From: Mytilus californianus
Taxonomy: Eukaryota > Mollusca > Bivalvia > Mytilida > Mytilidae
DNA length: 64,000 nt
Assembly: GCF_021869535.1 (NCBI RefSeq)
Contig: NW_026262668.1
Coordinates: forward strand, 136,077,635-136,141,634
Reading direction: 5' to 3'
This document shows, piece after piece, positions 29,292 through 43,848 of the stretch. A program made the translations under genes and the position numbers. A model generated the notes under the pieces. The model had not been told where the DNA came from. It worked only from the letters and a program-made list of their open reading frames with translations, and ran no database searches. Positions within the stretch are counted from its first letter, which is position 1. Each line of letters starts with the position of its first letter.

Positions 29292-32200
29292 GGTTATCTT
29301 TTACCTGATGGTAACCCTGTTCTATCAGGAGTTTGAGAGGAGTATTGACAGGAGGTTGGTTATCTTTTACCTTATGGTAACCCTGTTCTATCAGGAATTT
29401 GAGAGGAGTATTGACAGGATGTTGGTTATCTTTTACCTTATGGTAACCCTGTTTTATCAGGAGTTGGATAGGAGTATTGACAGGAGGTTGATTATCTTTT
29501 ACCTTATGGTAATCCTGTTATATCAAGAGTTTGAGAGGAGTATTGACAGGAGGTTGGTTATCTTTTACCTTATGGTAACCCTGTTCTATCAGGAGTTTGA
29601 TAGGAGTATTGACAGGAGGTTGGTTATCTTTTAATTTATGATAACCCTGTTCTATCAGGAGTTTGAGAGGAGTATTGACAGGATGTTGGTTATCTTTTAC
29701 CTTATGGTAACCCTGTTCTATCAGGAGTTTGAGAGGAGTATTGACAGGATGTTGGTTATCTTTTACCTGATGGTAACCCTGTTCTATCAGGAGTTTGAGA
29801 GGAGTATTGACAGGATGTTGGTTATCTTTTACCTTATGGTAACCCTGTTCTACCAAGAGTTTGAGAGGAGTATTGACAGGATGTTGGTTATCTTTTACCT
29901 AATGCTAACTCTGTTCTATCAGGAGTTTGAGAGGAGTATTGACAGGATGTTGGTTATCTTTTACCTGATGGTAACCCTGTTCTATCAGGAGTTTGAGAGG
30001 AGTATTGACAGGAGGTTGGTTATCTTTTACCTTATGATAACTCTGTTCTATCAGGAGTTATAGAGGAGTATTGACAGGATGTTGGTTATCTTTTACCTTA
30101 TGGTAACCCTGTTCTATGAGGAGTGTGATAGGAGTATTGACAGGAGGTTGGTTATCTTTTACCATATGGTAATCCTGTTCTATCAAGAGTTTGAGAGGAG
30201 TATTGACAGGAGGTTGGTTATCTTTTACCTTATGGTAACCCTGTTCTATCAGGAGTTTGATAGGAGTATTGCCAGGAGGTTGGTTATCTTTTAATTTATG
30301 ATAACCCTGTTCTAGCAGGCGTTTGAGAGGAGTATTGACAGGATGTTGGTTATCTTTTACCTGATGGTAACCCTGTTCTATCAGGAGTTTGAGAGGAGTA
30401 TTGACAGGAGGTTGGTTATCTTTTACCTTATGATAACTCTGTTCTATCAGGAGTTATAGAGGAGTATTGACAGGATGTTGGTTATCTTTTACCTTATGGT
30501 AACCCTGTTCTATGAGGAGTGTGATAGGAGTATTGACAGGAGGTTGGTTATCTTTTACCATATGGTAATCCTGTTCTATCAAGAGTTTGAGAGGAGTATT
30601 GACAGGAGGTTGGTTATCTTTTACCTTATGGTAACCCTGTTCTATCAGGAGTTTGATAGGAGTATTGCCAGGAGGTTGGTTATCTTTTAATTTATGATAA
30701 CCCTGTTCTAGCAGGCGTTTGAGAGGAGTATTGACAGGATGTTGGTTATCTTTTACCTTATGGTAACTCTGTTCTATCAGGAGTTTGAGAGAAGTATTGA
30801 CAGGAGGTTGTTTATCTTTTACCTCATGGTAACCCTGTTCTATCAGGAGTTTGATAGGAGTATTGACAGGAGGTTGGTTATCTTTTACCTTATGGTAACC
30901 CTGTTCTATCAGGAGTTTGAGAGGAGTATTGACAGGAGTTTGGTTATCTTTTACCTTATGATAACTCTGTTCTATCAGGAGTTATAGAGGAGTATTGACA
31001 GGATGTTGGTTATCTTTTACCTTATGGTAACCCTGTTCTATGAGGAGTGTGATAGGAGTATTGACAGGAGGTTGGTTATCTTTTACCATATGGTAATCCT
31101 GTTCTATCAAGAGTTTGAGAGGAGTATTGACAGGAGGTTGGTTATCTTTTACCTTATGGTAACCCTGTTCTATCAGGAGTTTGATAGGAGTATTGCCAGG
31201 AGGTTGGTTATCTTTTAATTTATGATAACCCTGTTCTAGCAGGCGTTTGAGAGGAGTATTGACAGGATGTTGGTTATCTTTTACCTTATGGTAACTCTGT
31301 TCTATCAGGAGTTTGAGAGAAGTATTGACAGGAGGTTGTTTATCTTTTACCTTATGGTAACCCTGTTCTATCAGGAGTTTGAGAGGAGTATTGATAGGAG
31401 GTTGGTTATTACCTTATGCTAACTCTGTTCTATCAAGAATTTGAGAGGAGTATTGACAGGATGTTGGTTATCTTTTACCTTCTGGTAACCCTGTTCTACC
31501 AAGAGTTTGAGAGGAGTATTGACAGGATGTTGGTTATCTTTTACCTTATGCTAACTCTGTTTTATCAGGAGTTTGAGAGGAGTATTGACAGGATGTTGGT
31601 TATTTTTTACCTTATGGTAACCCTGTTCTATCAGGAGTTTGAGAGGAGTATTGACAGGATGTTGGTTATCTTTTACCTCATGGTAACTCTGTTCTATCAG
31701 GAGTTTGATAGGAGTATTGACAGGAGGTTGGTTATCTTTTATTTATGGTAACCCTGTTCTATCAATAGTTTGAGAGGAGTATTGACAGGAGGTTGGTTAT
31801 CTTTTACCTTATGGTAACTCTGTTCTATCAGGAGTTTGAGAGGAGTATTGACAGGAGGTTGGTTATCTTTTACCTTATGGTAACCCTGTTCTATCAGGAA
31901 TTTGAGAGGAGTATTGACAGGAGGTTGGTTATCTTTTACCTTATGGTAACCCTGTTCTATCAGGAGTTTGATAGGAGTATTGACAGGATGTTGGTTATCT
32001 TTTACCTTATGGTAACCCTGTTCTATCAAGAGTTTGAGAGGAGTATTGACAGGAGGTTGGTTATTACCTTATGCCAACTCTGTTCTATCAGGAGTTTGAG
32101 AGGAGTATTGACAGGATGTTGGTTATCTTTTACCTTATGGTAACCCTGTTCTATCAAGAGTTTGAGAGGAGTATTGACAGGATGTTGGTTATCTTTTACC

Positions 32201-33358
32201 TTATGGTAACCCTGTTCTATCAAGAGTTTGAGAGGAGTTTTGACAGGAGGTTGGTTATCTTTTACCTTATGGTAACTCAGTTCTATCAGGAGTTTGAGAG
32301 GAGTATTGACAGGATGTTGGTTATCTTTTACCTTATGATAACCCTGTTCTATCAGGAGTTTGAGAGGAGTATTGACAGGAGGTTGGTTATCTTTTACCTT
32401 ATGGTAACTCAGTTCTATCAGGAGTTTGAGAGGAGTATTGACAGGATGTTGGTTATCTTTTACCTTATGATAACCCTGTTCTATCAGGAGTTTGAGAGGA
32501 GTATTGACAGGATGTTGGTTATCTTTTACCTTATGATAACCCTGTTCTATCAGGAGTTTGAGAGGAGTATTGACAGGATGTTGGTTATCTTTTAACTTAT
32601 GGTAACCCTGTTCTATCAAGAGTTTGAGAGGAGTATTGACAGGAGGTTGGTTATTACCTTATGATAACCCTGTTCTATCAGGAGTTTGAAAGGAGTATTG
32701 ACAGGAGGTTGGTTATCTTTTACCTTATGATAACCCTGTTCTACCAAGAGTTTGAGAGGAGTATTGACAGGATGTTGGTTATCTTTTACCTTATGGTTAC
32801 CCTGTTCTATCAGGAGTATTGACAGGAGGTTGGTTATCTTTTAACTTATGGTAACCCTGTTCTACGAGGAGTTTGAGAGGAGTATTGACAGGATGTTGGT
32901 TATCTTTTACCTTATGGTACTCCTGTTCTATCAAGAGTTTGAGAGGAGTATTAACAGGAGGTTGGTTATCTTTTACCTTATGGTAACCCTGTTCTACCAA
33001 GAGTTTGAGAGGAGTATTGACAGGATGTTGGTTATCTTTTACCTTATGGTAACCCTGTTCTATCAGGAGTTTGAGAGGAGTATTGACAGGAGGTTGGTTA
33101 TCTTTTACCTGATGGTAACCCTGTTCTATCAGGAGTTTGAGAGGAGTATTGACAGGATGTTGGTTATCTTTTACCTTATGGTAACCCTGTTCTATCAGGA
33201 GTTTGATAGGAGTATTGACAGGAGGTTGGTTATCTTTTACCTTATGGTAATCCTGTTCTGTCAAGAGTTTGAGAGGAGTATTGACAGGAGGTTGGTTATC
33301 TTTTACCTTATGGTAACCCTGTTCTATCAGGAGTTTGAGAGGAGTATTGACAGGATGT
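29292..33358 (+). repeat. 3.7-kb higher-order repeat, copy 2 with 396-bp insertion
   Basis: Copy 2 follows directly. It is longer: landmarks before about 30,300 sit 3,672 bp after those of copy 1, but landmarks after about 30,700 sit 4,068 bp after. The extra 396 bp are six 66-bp units, a direct duplication in which 30079-30294 reappears at 30475-30690. Confidence 0.85.
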
Positions 33359-33359
33359 T

Positions 33360-36300
33360 GGTTATCTTTTACCTGATGGTAACCCTGTTCTATCAGGAGT
33401 TTGAGAGGAGTATTGACAGGAGGTTGGTTATCTTTTACCTTATGGTAACCCTGTTCTATCAGGAATTTGAGAGGAGTATTGACAGGATGTTGGTTATCTT
33501 TTACCTTATGGTAACCCTGTTTTATCAGGAGTTGGATAGGAGTATTGACAGGAGGTTGATTATCTTTTACCTTATGGTAATCCTGTTATATCAAGAGTTT
33601 GAGAGGAGTATTGACAGGAGGTTGGTTATCTTTTACCTTATGGTAACCCTGTTCTATCAGGAGTTTGATAGGAGTATTGACAGGAGGTTGGTTATCTTTT
33701 AATTTATGATAACCCTGTTCTATCAGGAGTTTGAGAGGAGTATTGACAGGATGTTGGTTATCTTTTACCTTATGGTAACCCTGTTCTATCAGGAGTTTGA
33801 GAGGAGTATTGACAGGATGTTGGTTATCTTTTACCTGATGGTAACCCTGTTCTATCAGGAGTTTGAGAGGAGTATTGACAGGATGTTGGTTATCTTTTAC
33901 CTTATGGTAACCCTGTTCTACCAAGAGTTTGAGAGGAGTATTGACAGGATGTTGGTTATCTTTTACCTAATGCTAACTCTGTTCTATCAGGAGTTTGAGA
34001 GGAGTATTGACAGGATGTTGGTTATCTTTTACCTGATGGTAACCCTGTTCTATCAGGAGTTTGAGAGGAGTATTGACAGGAGGTTGGTTATCTTTTACCT
34101 TATGATAACTCTGTTCTATCAGGAGTTATAGAGGAGTATTGACAGGATGTTGGTTATCTTTTACCTTATGGTAACCCTGTTCTATGAGGAGTGTGATAGG
34201 AGTATTGACAGGAGGTTGGTTATCTTTTACCATATGGTAATCCTGTTCTATCAAGAGTTTGAGAGGAGTATTGACAGGAGGTTGGTTATCTTTTACCTTA
34301 TGGTAACCCTGTTCTATCAGGAGTTTGATAGGAGTATTGCCAGGAGGTTGGTTATCTTTTAATTTATGATAACCCTGTTCTAGCAGGCGTTTGAGAGGAG
34401 TATTGACAGGATGTTGGTTATCTTTTACCTTATGGTAACTCTGTTCTATCAGGAGTTTGAGAGAAGTATTGACAGGAGGTTGTTTATCTTTTACCTCATG
34501 GTAACCCTGTTCTATCAGGAGTTTGAGAGGAGTATTGACAGGAGGTTGGTTATCTTTTACCTTATGGTAACCCTGTTCTATCAGGAGTTTGAGAGGAGTA
34601 TTGACAGGAGTTTGGTTATCTTTTACCTTATGATAACTCTGTTCTATCAGGAGTTATAGAGGAGTATTGACAGGATGTTGGTTATCTTTTACCTTATGGT
34701 AACCCTGTTCTATGAGGAGTGTGATAGGAGTATTGACAGGAGGTTGGTTATCTTTTACCATATGGTAATCCTGTTCTATCAAGAGTTTGAGAGGAGTATT
34801 GACAGGAGGTTGGTTATCTTTTACCTTATGGTAACCCTGTTCTATCAGGAGTTTGATAGGAGTATTGCCAGGAGGTTGGTTATCTTTTAATTTATGATAA
34901 CCCTGTTCTAGCAGGCGTTTGAGAGGAGTATTGACAGGATGTTGGTTATCTTTTACCTTATGGTAACTCTGTTCTATCAGGAGTTTGAGAGAAGTATTGA
35001 CAGGAGGTTGTTTATCTTTTACCTTATGGTAACCCTGTTCTATCAGGAGTTTGAGAGGAGTATTGATAGGAGGTTGGTTATTACCTTATGCTAACTCTGT
35101 TCTATCAAGAATTTGAGAGGAGTATTGACAGGATGTTGGTTATCTTTTACCTTCTGGTAACCCTGTTCTACCAAGAGTTTGAGAGGAGTATTGACAGGAT
35201 GTTGGTTATCTTTTACCTTATGCTAACTCTGTTTTATCAGGAGTTTGAGAGGAGTATTGACAGGATGTTGGTTATTTTTTACCTTATGGTAACCCTGTTC
35301 TATCAGGAGTTTGAGAGGAGTATTGACAGGATGTTGGTTATCTTTTACCTCATGGTAACTCTGTTCTATCAGGAGTTTGATAGGAGTATTGACAGGAGGT
35401 TGGTTATCTTTTATTTATGGTAACCCTGTTCTATCAATAGTTTGAGAGGAGTATTGACAGGAGGTTGGTTATCTTTTACCTTATGGTAACTCTGTTCTAT
35501 CAGGAGTTTGAGAGGAGTATTGACAGGAGGTTGGTTATCTTTTACCTTATGGTAACCCTGTTCTATCAGGAATTTGAGAGGAGTATTGACAGGAGGTTGG
35601 TTATCTTTTACCTTATGGTAACCCTGTTCTATCAGGAGTTTGATAGGAGTATTGACAGGATGTTGGTTATCTTTTACCTTATGGTAACCCTGTTCTATCA
35701 AGAGTTTGAGAGGAGTATTGACAGGAGGTTGGTTATTACCTTATGCCAACTCTGTTCTATCAGGAGTTTGAGAGGAGTATTGACAGGATGTTGGTTATCT
35801 TTTACCTTATGGTAACCCTGTTCTATCAAGAGTTTGAGAGGAGTATTGACAGGATGTTGGTTATCTTTTACCTTATGGTAACCCTGTTCTATCAAGAGTT
35901 TGAGAGGAGTTTTGACAGGAGGTTGGTTATCTTTTACCTTATGGTAACTCAGTTCTATCAGGAGTTTGAGAGGAGTATTGACAGGATGTTGGTTATCTTT
36001 TACCTTATGATAACCCTGTTCTATCAGGAGTTTGAGAGGAGTATTGACAGGAGGTTGGTTATCTTTTACCTTATGGTAACTCAGTTCTATCAGGAGTTTG
36101 AGAGGAGTATTGACAGGATGTTGGTTATCTTTTACCTTATGATAACCCTGTTCTATCAGGAGTTTGAGAGGAGTATTGACAGGATGTTGGTTATCTTTTA
36201 CCTTATGATAACCCTGTTCTATCAGGAGTTTGAGAGGAGTATTGACAGGATGTTGGTTATCTTTTAACTTATGGTAACCCTGTTCTATCAAGAGTTTGAG

Positions 36301-37030
36301 AGGAGTATTGACAGGAGGTTGGTTATTACCTTATGATAACCCTGTTCTATCAGGAGTTTGAAAGGAGTATTGACAGGAGGTTGGTTATCTTTTACCTTAT
36401 GATAACCCTGTTCTACCAAGAGTTTGAGAGGAGTATTGACAGGATGTTGGTTATCTTTTACCTTATGGTTACCCTGTTCTATCAGGAGTATTGACAGGAG
36501 GTTGGTTATCTTTTAACTTATGGTAACCCTGTTCTACGAGGAGTTTGAGAGGAGTATTGACAGGATGTTGGTTATCTTTTACCTTATGGTACTCCTGTTC
36601 TATCAAGAGTTTGAGAGGAGTATTAACAGGAGGTTGGTTATCTTTTACCTTATGGTAACCCTGTTCTACCAAGAGTTTGAGAGGAGTATTGACAGGATGT
36701 TGGTTATCTTTTACCTTATGGTAACCCTGTTCTATCAGGAGTTTGAGAGGAGTATTGACAGGAGGTTGGTTATCTTTTACCTGATGGTAACCCTGTTCTA
36801 TCAGGAGTTTGAGAGGAGTATTGACAGGATGTTGGTTATCTTTTACCTTATGGTAACCCTGTTCTATCAGGAGTTTGATAGGAGTATTGACAGGAGGTTG
36901 GTTATCTTTTACCTTATGGTAATCCTGTTCTGTCAAGAGTTTGAGAGGAGTATTGACAGGAGGTTGGTTATCTTTTACCTTATGGTAACCCTGTTCTATC
37001 AGGAGTTTGAGAGGAGTATTGACAGGATGT
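33360..37030 (+). repeat. 3.7-kb higher-order repeat, copy 3
   Basis: This copy lacks the 396-bp insertion of copy 2 (offset 3,672 after the insertion, 4,068 before it). It passes into block B near 37,030-37,120. Confidence 0.82.
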
Positions 37031-37119
37031 TGGTTATCTTTTACCTTATGGTAACCCTGTTCTATCAGGAGTTTGATAGGAGTATTGACAGGAGGTTGGT
37101 TATTTTTTAATTTATGATA

Positions 37120-40100
37120 ACCCTGTTCTATCAGGAGTTTGAGAGGAGTATTGACAGGATGTTGGTTATCTTTTACCTTATGGTAACCCTGTTCTATCAA
37201 GAGTTTGAGAGGAGTATTGACAGGAGGTTGGTTATTACCTTATGCTAACTCTGTTCTATCAGGAGTTTGAGAGGAGTATTGACAGGATGTTGGTTATCTT
37301 TTACCTTATGGTAACCCTGTTCTATCAGGAGTTTGAGAGGAATATTGACAGGATGTTGGTTATCTTTTACCTTATGGTAACCCTGTTCTATCAGGAGTTT
37401 GAGAGGAGTATTGACAGGAGGTTGGTTATCTTTTACCTTATGGTAACCCTGTTCTATCAGGAGTTTGAGAGGAGTATTGACAGGAGGTTGGTTATCTTTT
37501 AACTTATGGTAACCCTGTTCTATCAAGAGTTTGAGAGGAGTATTGACAGGAGGTTGGTTATTACCTTATGATAACCCTGTTCTATCAGGAGTTTGAAAGG
37601 AGTATTGACAGGAGGTTGGTTATCTTTTACCTTATGATAACCCTGTTCTACCAAGAGTTTGAGAGGAGTATTGACAGGATGTTGGTTATCTTTTACCTTA
37701 TGGTTACCCTGTTCTATCAGGAGTATTGACAGGAGGTTGGTTATCTTTTAACTTATGGTAACCCTGTTCTACGAGGAGTTTGAGAGGAGTATTGACAGGA
37801 TGTTGGTTATCTTTTACCTTATGGTACTCCTGTTCTATCAAGAGTTTGAGAGGAGTATTAACAGGAGGTTGGTTATCTTTTACCTTATGGTAACCCTGTT
37901 CTACCAAGAGTTTGAGAGGAGTATTGACAGGATGTTGGTTATCTTTTACCTTATGGTAACCCTGTTCTATCAGGAGTTTGAGAGGAGTATTGACAGGAGG
38001 TTGGTTATCTTTTACCTGATGGTAACCCTGTTCTATCAGGAGTTTGAGAGGAGTATTGACAGGAGGTTGGTTATCTTTTACCTTATGGTAACCCTGTTCT
38101 ATCAGGAGTTTGATAGGAGTATTGACAGGAGGTTGGTTATCTTTTACCTTATGGTAATCCTGTTCTGTCAAGAGTTTGAGAGGAGTATTGACAGGAGGTT
38201 GGTTATCTTTTACCTTATGGTAACCCTGTTCTATCAGGAGTTTGATAGGAGTATTGACAGGAGGTTGGTTATTTTTTAATTTATGATAACCCTGTTCTAT
38301 CAGGAGTTTGAGAGGAGTATTGACAGGATGTTGGTTATCTTTTACCTTATGGTAACCCTGTTCTATCAAGAGTTTGAGAGGAGTATTGACAGGAGGTTGG
38401 TTATTACCTTATGCTAACTCTGTTCTATCAGGAGTTTGAGAGGAGTATTGACAGGATGTTGGTTATCTTTTACCTTATGGTAACCCTGTTCTATCAGGAG
38501 TTTGAGAGGAATATTGACAGGATGTTGGTTATCTTTTACCTTATGGTAACCCTGTTCTATCAGGAGTTTGAGAGGAGTATTGACAGGAGGTTGGTTATCT
38601 TTTACCTTATGGTAACCCTGTTCTATCAGGAGTTTGAGAGGAGTATTGACAGGAGGTTGGTTATCTTTTACCTTATGATAACCCTGTTCTATCAGGAGTT
38701 TGAGAGGAGTATTGACAGGAGGTTGGTTATCTTTTACCTTATGCTAACTCTGTTCTATCAGGAGTTATAGAGGAGTATTGACAGGATGTTGGTTATCTTT
38801 TACCTTATGGTAACCCTGTTCTATCAGGAGTTTGAGAGGAGTATTGACAGGAGGTTGGTTATCTTTTACCTGATGGTAACCCTGTTCCCTCAAGAGTTTG
38901 AGAGGAGTATTGACAGGATGTTGGTTATCTTTTACCTTATGGTAACCCTGTTCTACCAACAGTTTGAGAGGAGTATTGACAGGATGTTGGTTATCTTTTA
39001 CCTTATGGTAACCCTGTTCTATCAGGAGTTTGAGAGGAGTATTGACAGGAGGTTGGTTATTACCTTATGCTAACTCTGTTCTATCAGGAGTTTGAGAGGA
39101 GTATTGACAGGATGTTGGTTATCTTTTACCTTCTGGTAACCCTGTTCTACCAAGAGTTTGAGAGGAGTATTGACAGGATGTTGGTTATCTTTTACCTTAT
39201 GCTAACTCTGTTCTATCAGGAGTTTGAGAGGAGTATTGACAGGATGTTGGTTATTTTTTTACCTTATGGTAACCCTGTTCTATCAGGAGTTTGAGAGGAG
39301 TATTGACAGAATGTTGGTTATCTTTTACCTTATGGTAACTCTGTTCTATCAGGAGTTTGATAAGAGTATTGACAGGAGGTTGGTTATCTTTTACCTTATG
39401 GTAACCCTGTCCTATCAATAGTTTGAGAGGAGTATTGACAGGAGGTTGGTTATCTTTTACCTTATGGTAACTCTGTTCTATCAGGAGTTTGAGAGGAGTA
39501 TTGACAGGAGGTTGGTTATTACCTTATGCTAACTCTGTTCTATCAGGAGTTTGAGAGGAGTATTGACAGGATGTTGGTTATCTTTTACCTAATGGTAACC
39601 CTGTTCTATCAGGAGTTTGATAGGCGTATTGACAGGAGGTTGGTTATCTTTTACCTTATGGTAATCCTGTTCTATCAAGAGTTTGAGAGGAGTATTGTCA
39701 GGAGGTTTGTTATCTTTTACCTTTTGGTAATCCTGTTCTATCAAGAGTTTGAGAGGAGTATTGACAGGATGTTGGTTATCTTTTACCTTAATGTAACCCT
39801 GTTCTATCAGGAGTTTGATAGGCGTATTGACAGGAGGTTGGTTATCTTTTACCTTATGGTAATCCTGTTCTATCAAGAGTTTGAGAGGAGTATTGACAGG
39901 AGTTTGGTTATCTTTTACCTTATGGTAACCCTGTCCTATCAGGAGTTTGATAGGAGTATTGACAGGAGGTTGGTTATCTTTTACCTTATGGTAACCCTGT
40001 TCTATCAGGAGTTTGAGAGAAGTATTGACAGGATGTTGTTAATCTTTTACCTTCTGGTAACCCTGTTCTACCAGGAGTTTGAGAGGAGTATTGACAGGAT

Positions 40101-43100
40101 GTTGGTTATCTTTTACCTTATGATAACCCTGTTCTATCAGGAGTTTGAGAGGAGTATTGACAGGAGGTTGGTTATCTTTTACCTTATGGTAACCCTGTTC
40201 TATCAGGAGTACTGTTTGAGAGGAGTATTGACAGGATGTTGTTTATCTTTTACCTTGTGGTAACCCTGTTCTACTAGGAGTTTGAGAGGAGTATTGACAG
40301 GAGGTTGGTTATCTTTTACCTTATGGTTACCCTGTTCTATCAGGAGTATTGACAGGATGTTGGTTATCTTTTAAATTATGGTAACCCTGTTCTACGAGGA
40401 GTTTGAGAGGAGTATTGACAGGATGTTGGTTATCTTTTACCTTTTGGTAACCCTGTTCTACCAAGAGTTTGAGAGGAGTATTGACAGGATGTCGGTTATC
40501 TTTTACCTTTTGGTAACCCTGTTCTATCAGGAGTTTGAGAGGAGTATTGACAGGATGTTGGTTATCTTTTACCTTATGGTAACCCTGTTCTATCAGGAGT
40601 TTGAGAGGAGTATTGACAGGAGGTTGGTTATCTTTTACCTTATGGTAACCCTGTTCTATCAGGAGTTTGAGAGGAGTATTGACAGGATGTTGGTTATCGT
40701 TTACCTTATGGTTACCCTGTTCTATAAGGAGTGTGATAGGAGTATTGACAGGAGGTTGGTTATCTTTTACCTTATGGTAACTCTGTTCTATCAGGAGTTT
40801 GATAGGAGTATTGACAGGAGGTTGGTTATCTTTTACCTTATGGTAACCCTGTTCTATCAATAGTTTGAGAGGAGTATTGACAGGAGGTTGGTTATCTTTT
40901 ACCTGATGGTAACCCTGTTCTTCCAGGAGTTTGAGAGGAGTATTGACAGGAGGTTGGGTATCTTTTACCTTATGGTAACCCTGTTCCATCAGGAGTTTGA
41001 GAGGAGTATTGACAGGATGTTGTTTATCTTTTACCTTTTGGTAACCCTGTTCTATCAGGAGTTTGAGAGGAGTATTGACAGGAGGTTGGTTATCTTTTAC
41101 CCTATGGTTACCCTGTTCTATCAGGAGTATTGACAGGAGGTTGGTTATCTTTTAACTTATGGTAACCCTGTTCTACGAGGAGTTTGAGAGGAGTATTGAC
41201 AGGATGTTGGTTATCTTTTACCTTATGGTAATCCTGTTCTATCAAGAGTTTGATAGGAGTATTGACAGGAGGTTGGTTATCTTTTACCTTATGGTAACCC
41301 TGTTCTACCAAGAGTTTGAGAGGAGTATTGACAGGATGTTGGTTATCTTTTACCTTTTGGTAACCCTGTTCTATCAGGAGTTTGAGAGGAGTATTGACAG
41401 GATGTTGGTTATCTTTTACCTTATGGTAACCCTGTTCTATCAGGAGTTGGATAGGAGTATTGACAGGAGGTTGGTTATCTTTTACCTTATGGTAACCCTG
41501 TTCTATCAGGAATTTGAGAGGAGTATTGACAGGATGTTGGTTATCTTTTACCTTATGGTAACCCTGTTCTATCAGGAGTTGGATAGGAGTATTGACAGGA
41601 GGTTGGTTATCTTTTACCTTATGGTAATCCTGTTATATCAAGAGTTTGAGAGGAGTATTGACAGGATGTTGGTTATCTTTTACCTTATGGTAACCCTGTT
41701 CTATCAGGAGTTTGAAAGGAGTATTGACAGGAGGTTGGTTATCTTTTACCTTATGGTAACCCTGTTCTATCAGGAGTTTGAGAGGAGTATTGACAGGATG
41801 TTGGTTATCTTTTACCTTATGGTAACCCTGTTCTATGAGGAGTGTGATAGGAGTATTGACAGAAGGTTGGTTATCTTTTACCATATGGTAATCCTGTTCT
41901 ATCAAGAGTTTGAGAGGAGTATTGACAGGAGGTTGGTTATCTTTTACCTTATGGTAACCCTGTTCTATCAGGAGTTTGATAGGAGTATTGACAGGAGGTT
42001 GGTTATCTTTTACCTTATGATAACCCTGTTCTATCAGGAGTTTGAGAGGAGTATTGACAGGATGTTGGTTATCTTTTACCTTATGGTAATCCTGTTCTAT
42101 CAAGAGTTTGAGAGGAGTATTGACAGGAGGTTGGTTATTACCTTATGATAACCCTGTTCTATCAAGAGTTTGAGAGGAGTATTGACAGGAGATTGGTTAT
42201 CTTTTACCTTATGGTAACCCTGTTCTATCAGGAATTTGAGAGGAGTATTGACAGGATGTTGGTTATCTTTTACCTTATGGTAACCCTGTTCTATCAGGAG
42301 TTGGATAGGAGTATTGACAGGAGGTTGGTTATCTTTTACCTTATGGTAATCCTGTTCTATCAAGAGTTTGAGAGGAGTATTGACAGGATGTTGGTTATCT
42401 TTTACCTTATGGTAACCCTGTTCTATCAGGAGTTTGAGAGGAGTATTGACAGGAGGTTGGTTATCTTTTACCTTATGGTAACCCTGTTCTATCAGGAGTT
42501 TGAGAGGAGTATTGACAGGATGTTGGTTATCTTTTACCTTATGGTAACCCTGTTCTATCAGGAGTGTGATAGGAGTATTGACAAGAGGTTAGTTATCTTT
42601 TACCATATGGTAATCCTGTTCTATCAAGAGTTTGAGAGGAGTATTGACAGGAGGTTGGTTATCTTTTACCTTATGGTAACCCTGTTCTATCAGGAGTTTG
42701 ATAGGAGTATTGACAGGAGGTTGGTTATCTTTTACCTTATGGTAACCCTGTTTTATCAGGAGTTTGAGAGGAGTATTGACATGATGTTGGTTATCTTTTA
42801 CCTGATGGTAACCCTGTTCTTCCAGGAGTTTGAGAGGAGTATTGACAGGAGGTTGGGTATCTTTTACCTTATGGTAACCCTGTTCCATCAGGAGTTTGAG
42901 AGGAGTATTGACAGGATGTTGTTTATCTTTTACCTTATGGTAACCCTGTTCTATCAGGAGCTTGAGAGGAGTATTGACAGGAGGTTGGTTATCTTTTACC
43001 TTATGGTTACCCTGTTCTATCAGGAGTATTGACAGGAGGTTGGTTATCTTTTAACTTATGGTAACCCTGTTCTACGAGGAGTTTGAGAGGAGTATTGACA

Positions 43101-43848
43101 GGATGTTGGTTATCTTTTACCTTATGGTAATCCTGTTCTATCAAGAGTTTGATAGGAGTATTGACAGGAGGTTGGTTATCTTTTACCTTATGGTAACCCT
43201 GTTCTACCAAGAGTTTGAGAGGAGTATTGACAGGATGTTGGTTATCTTTTACCTTTTGGTAACCCTGTTCTATCAGGAGTTTGAGAGGAGTATTGACAGG
43301 ATGTTGGTTATCTTTTACCTGATGGTAACCCTGTTCTATCAGGAGTTTGAGAGGAGTATTGACAGGAGGTTGGTTATCTTTTACCTTATGGTAACCCTGT
43401 TCTATCAGGAATTTGAGAGGAGTATTGACAGGATGTTGGTTATCTTTTACCTTATGGTAACCCTGTTTTATCAGGAGTTGGATAGGAGTATTGACAGGAG
43501 GTTGATTATCTTTTACCTTATGGTAATCCTGTTATATCAAGAGTTTGAGAGGAGTATTGACAGGAGGTTGGTTATCTTTTACCTTATGGTAACCCTGTTC
43601 TATCAGGAGTTTGATAGGAGTATTGACAGGAGGTTGGTTATCTTTTAATTTATGATAACCCTGTTCTATCAGGAGTTTGAGAGGAGTATTGACAGGATGT
43701 TGGTTATCTTTTACCTTATGGTAACCCTGTTCTATCAGGAGTTTGAGAGGAGTATTGACAGGATGTTGGTTATCTTTTACCTGATGGTAACCCTGTTCTA
43801 TCAGGAGTTTGAGAGGAGTATTGACAGGATGTTGGTTATCTTTTACCT
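37120..43848 (+). repeat. Higher-order block B (6.7 kb), second copy
   Basis: Same orientation copy of 2130-8858. The left limit is where the two stop agreeing ('tttatgataa' here against 'cttatgctaa'). The right limit is near 43848, where this copy reads 'ttatggtaaccc' and the first reads 'ctgatgctaact'. Confidence 0.88.
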
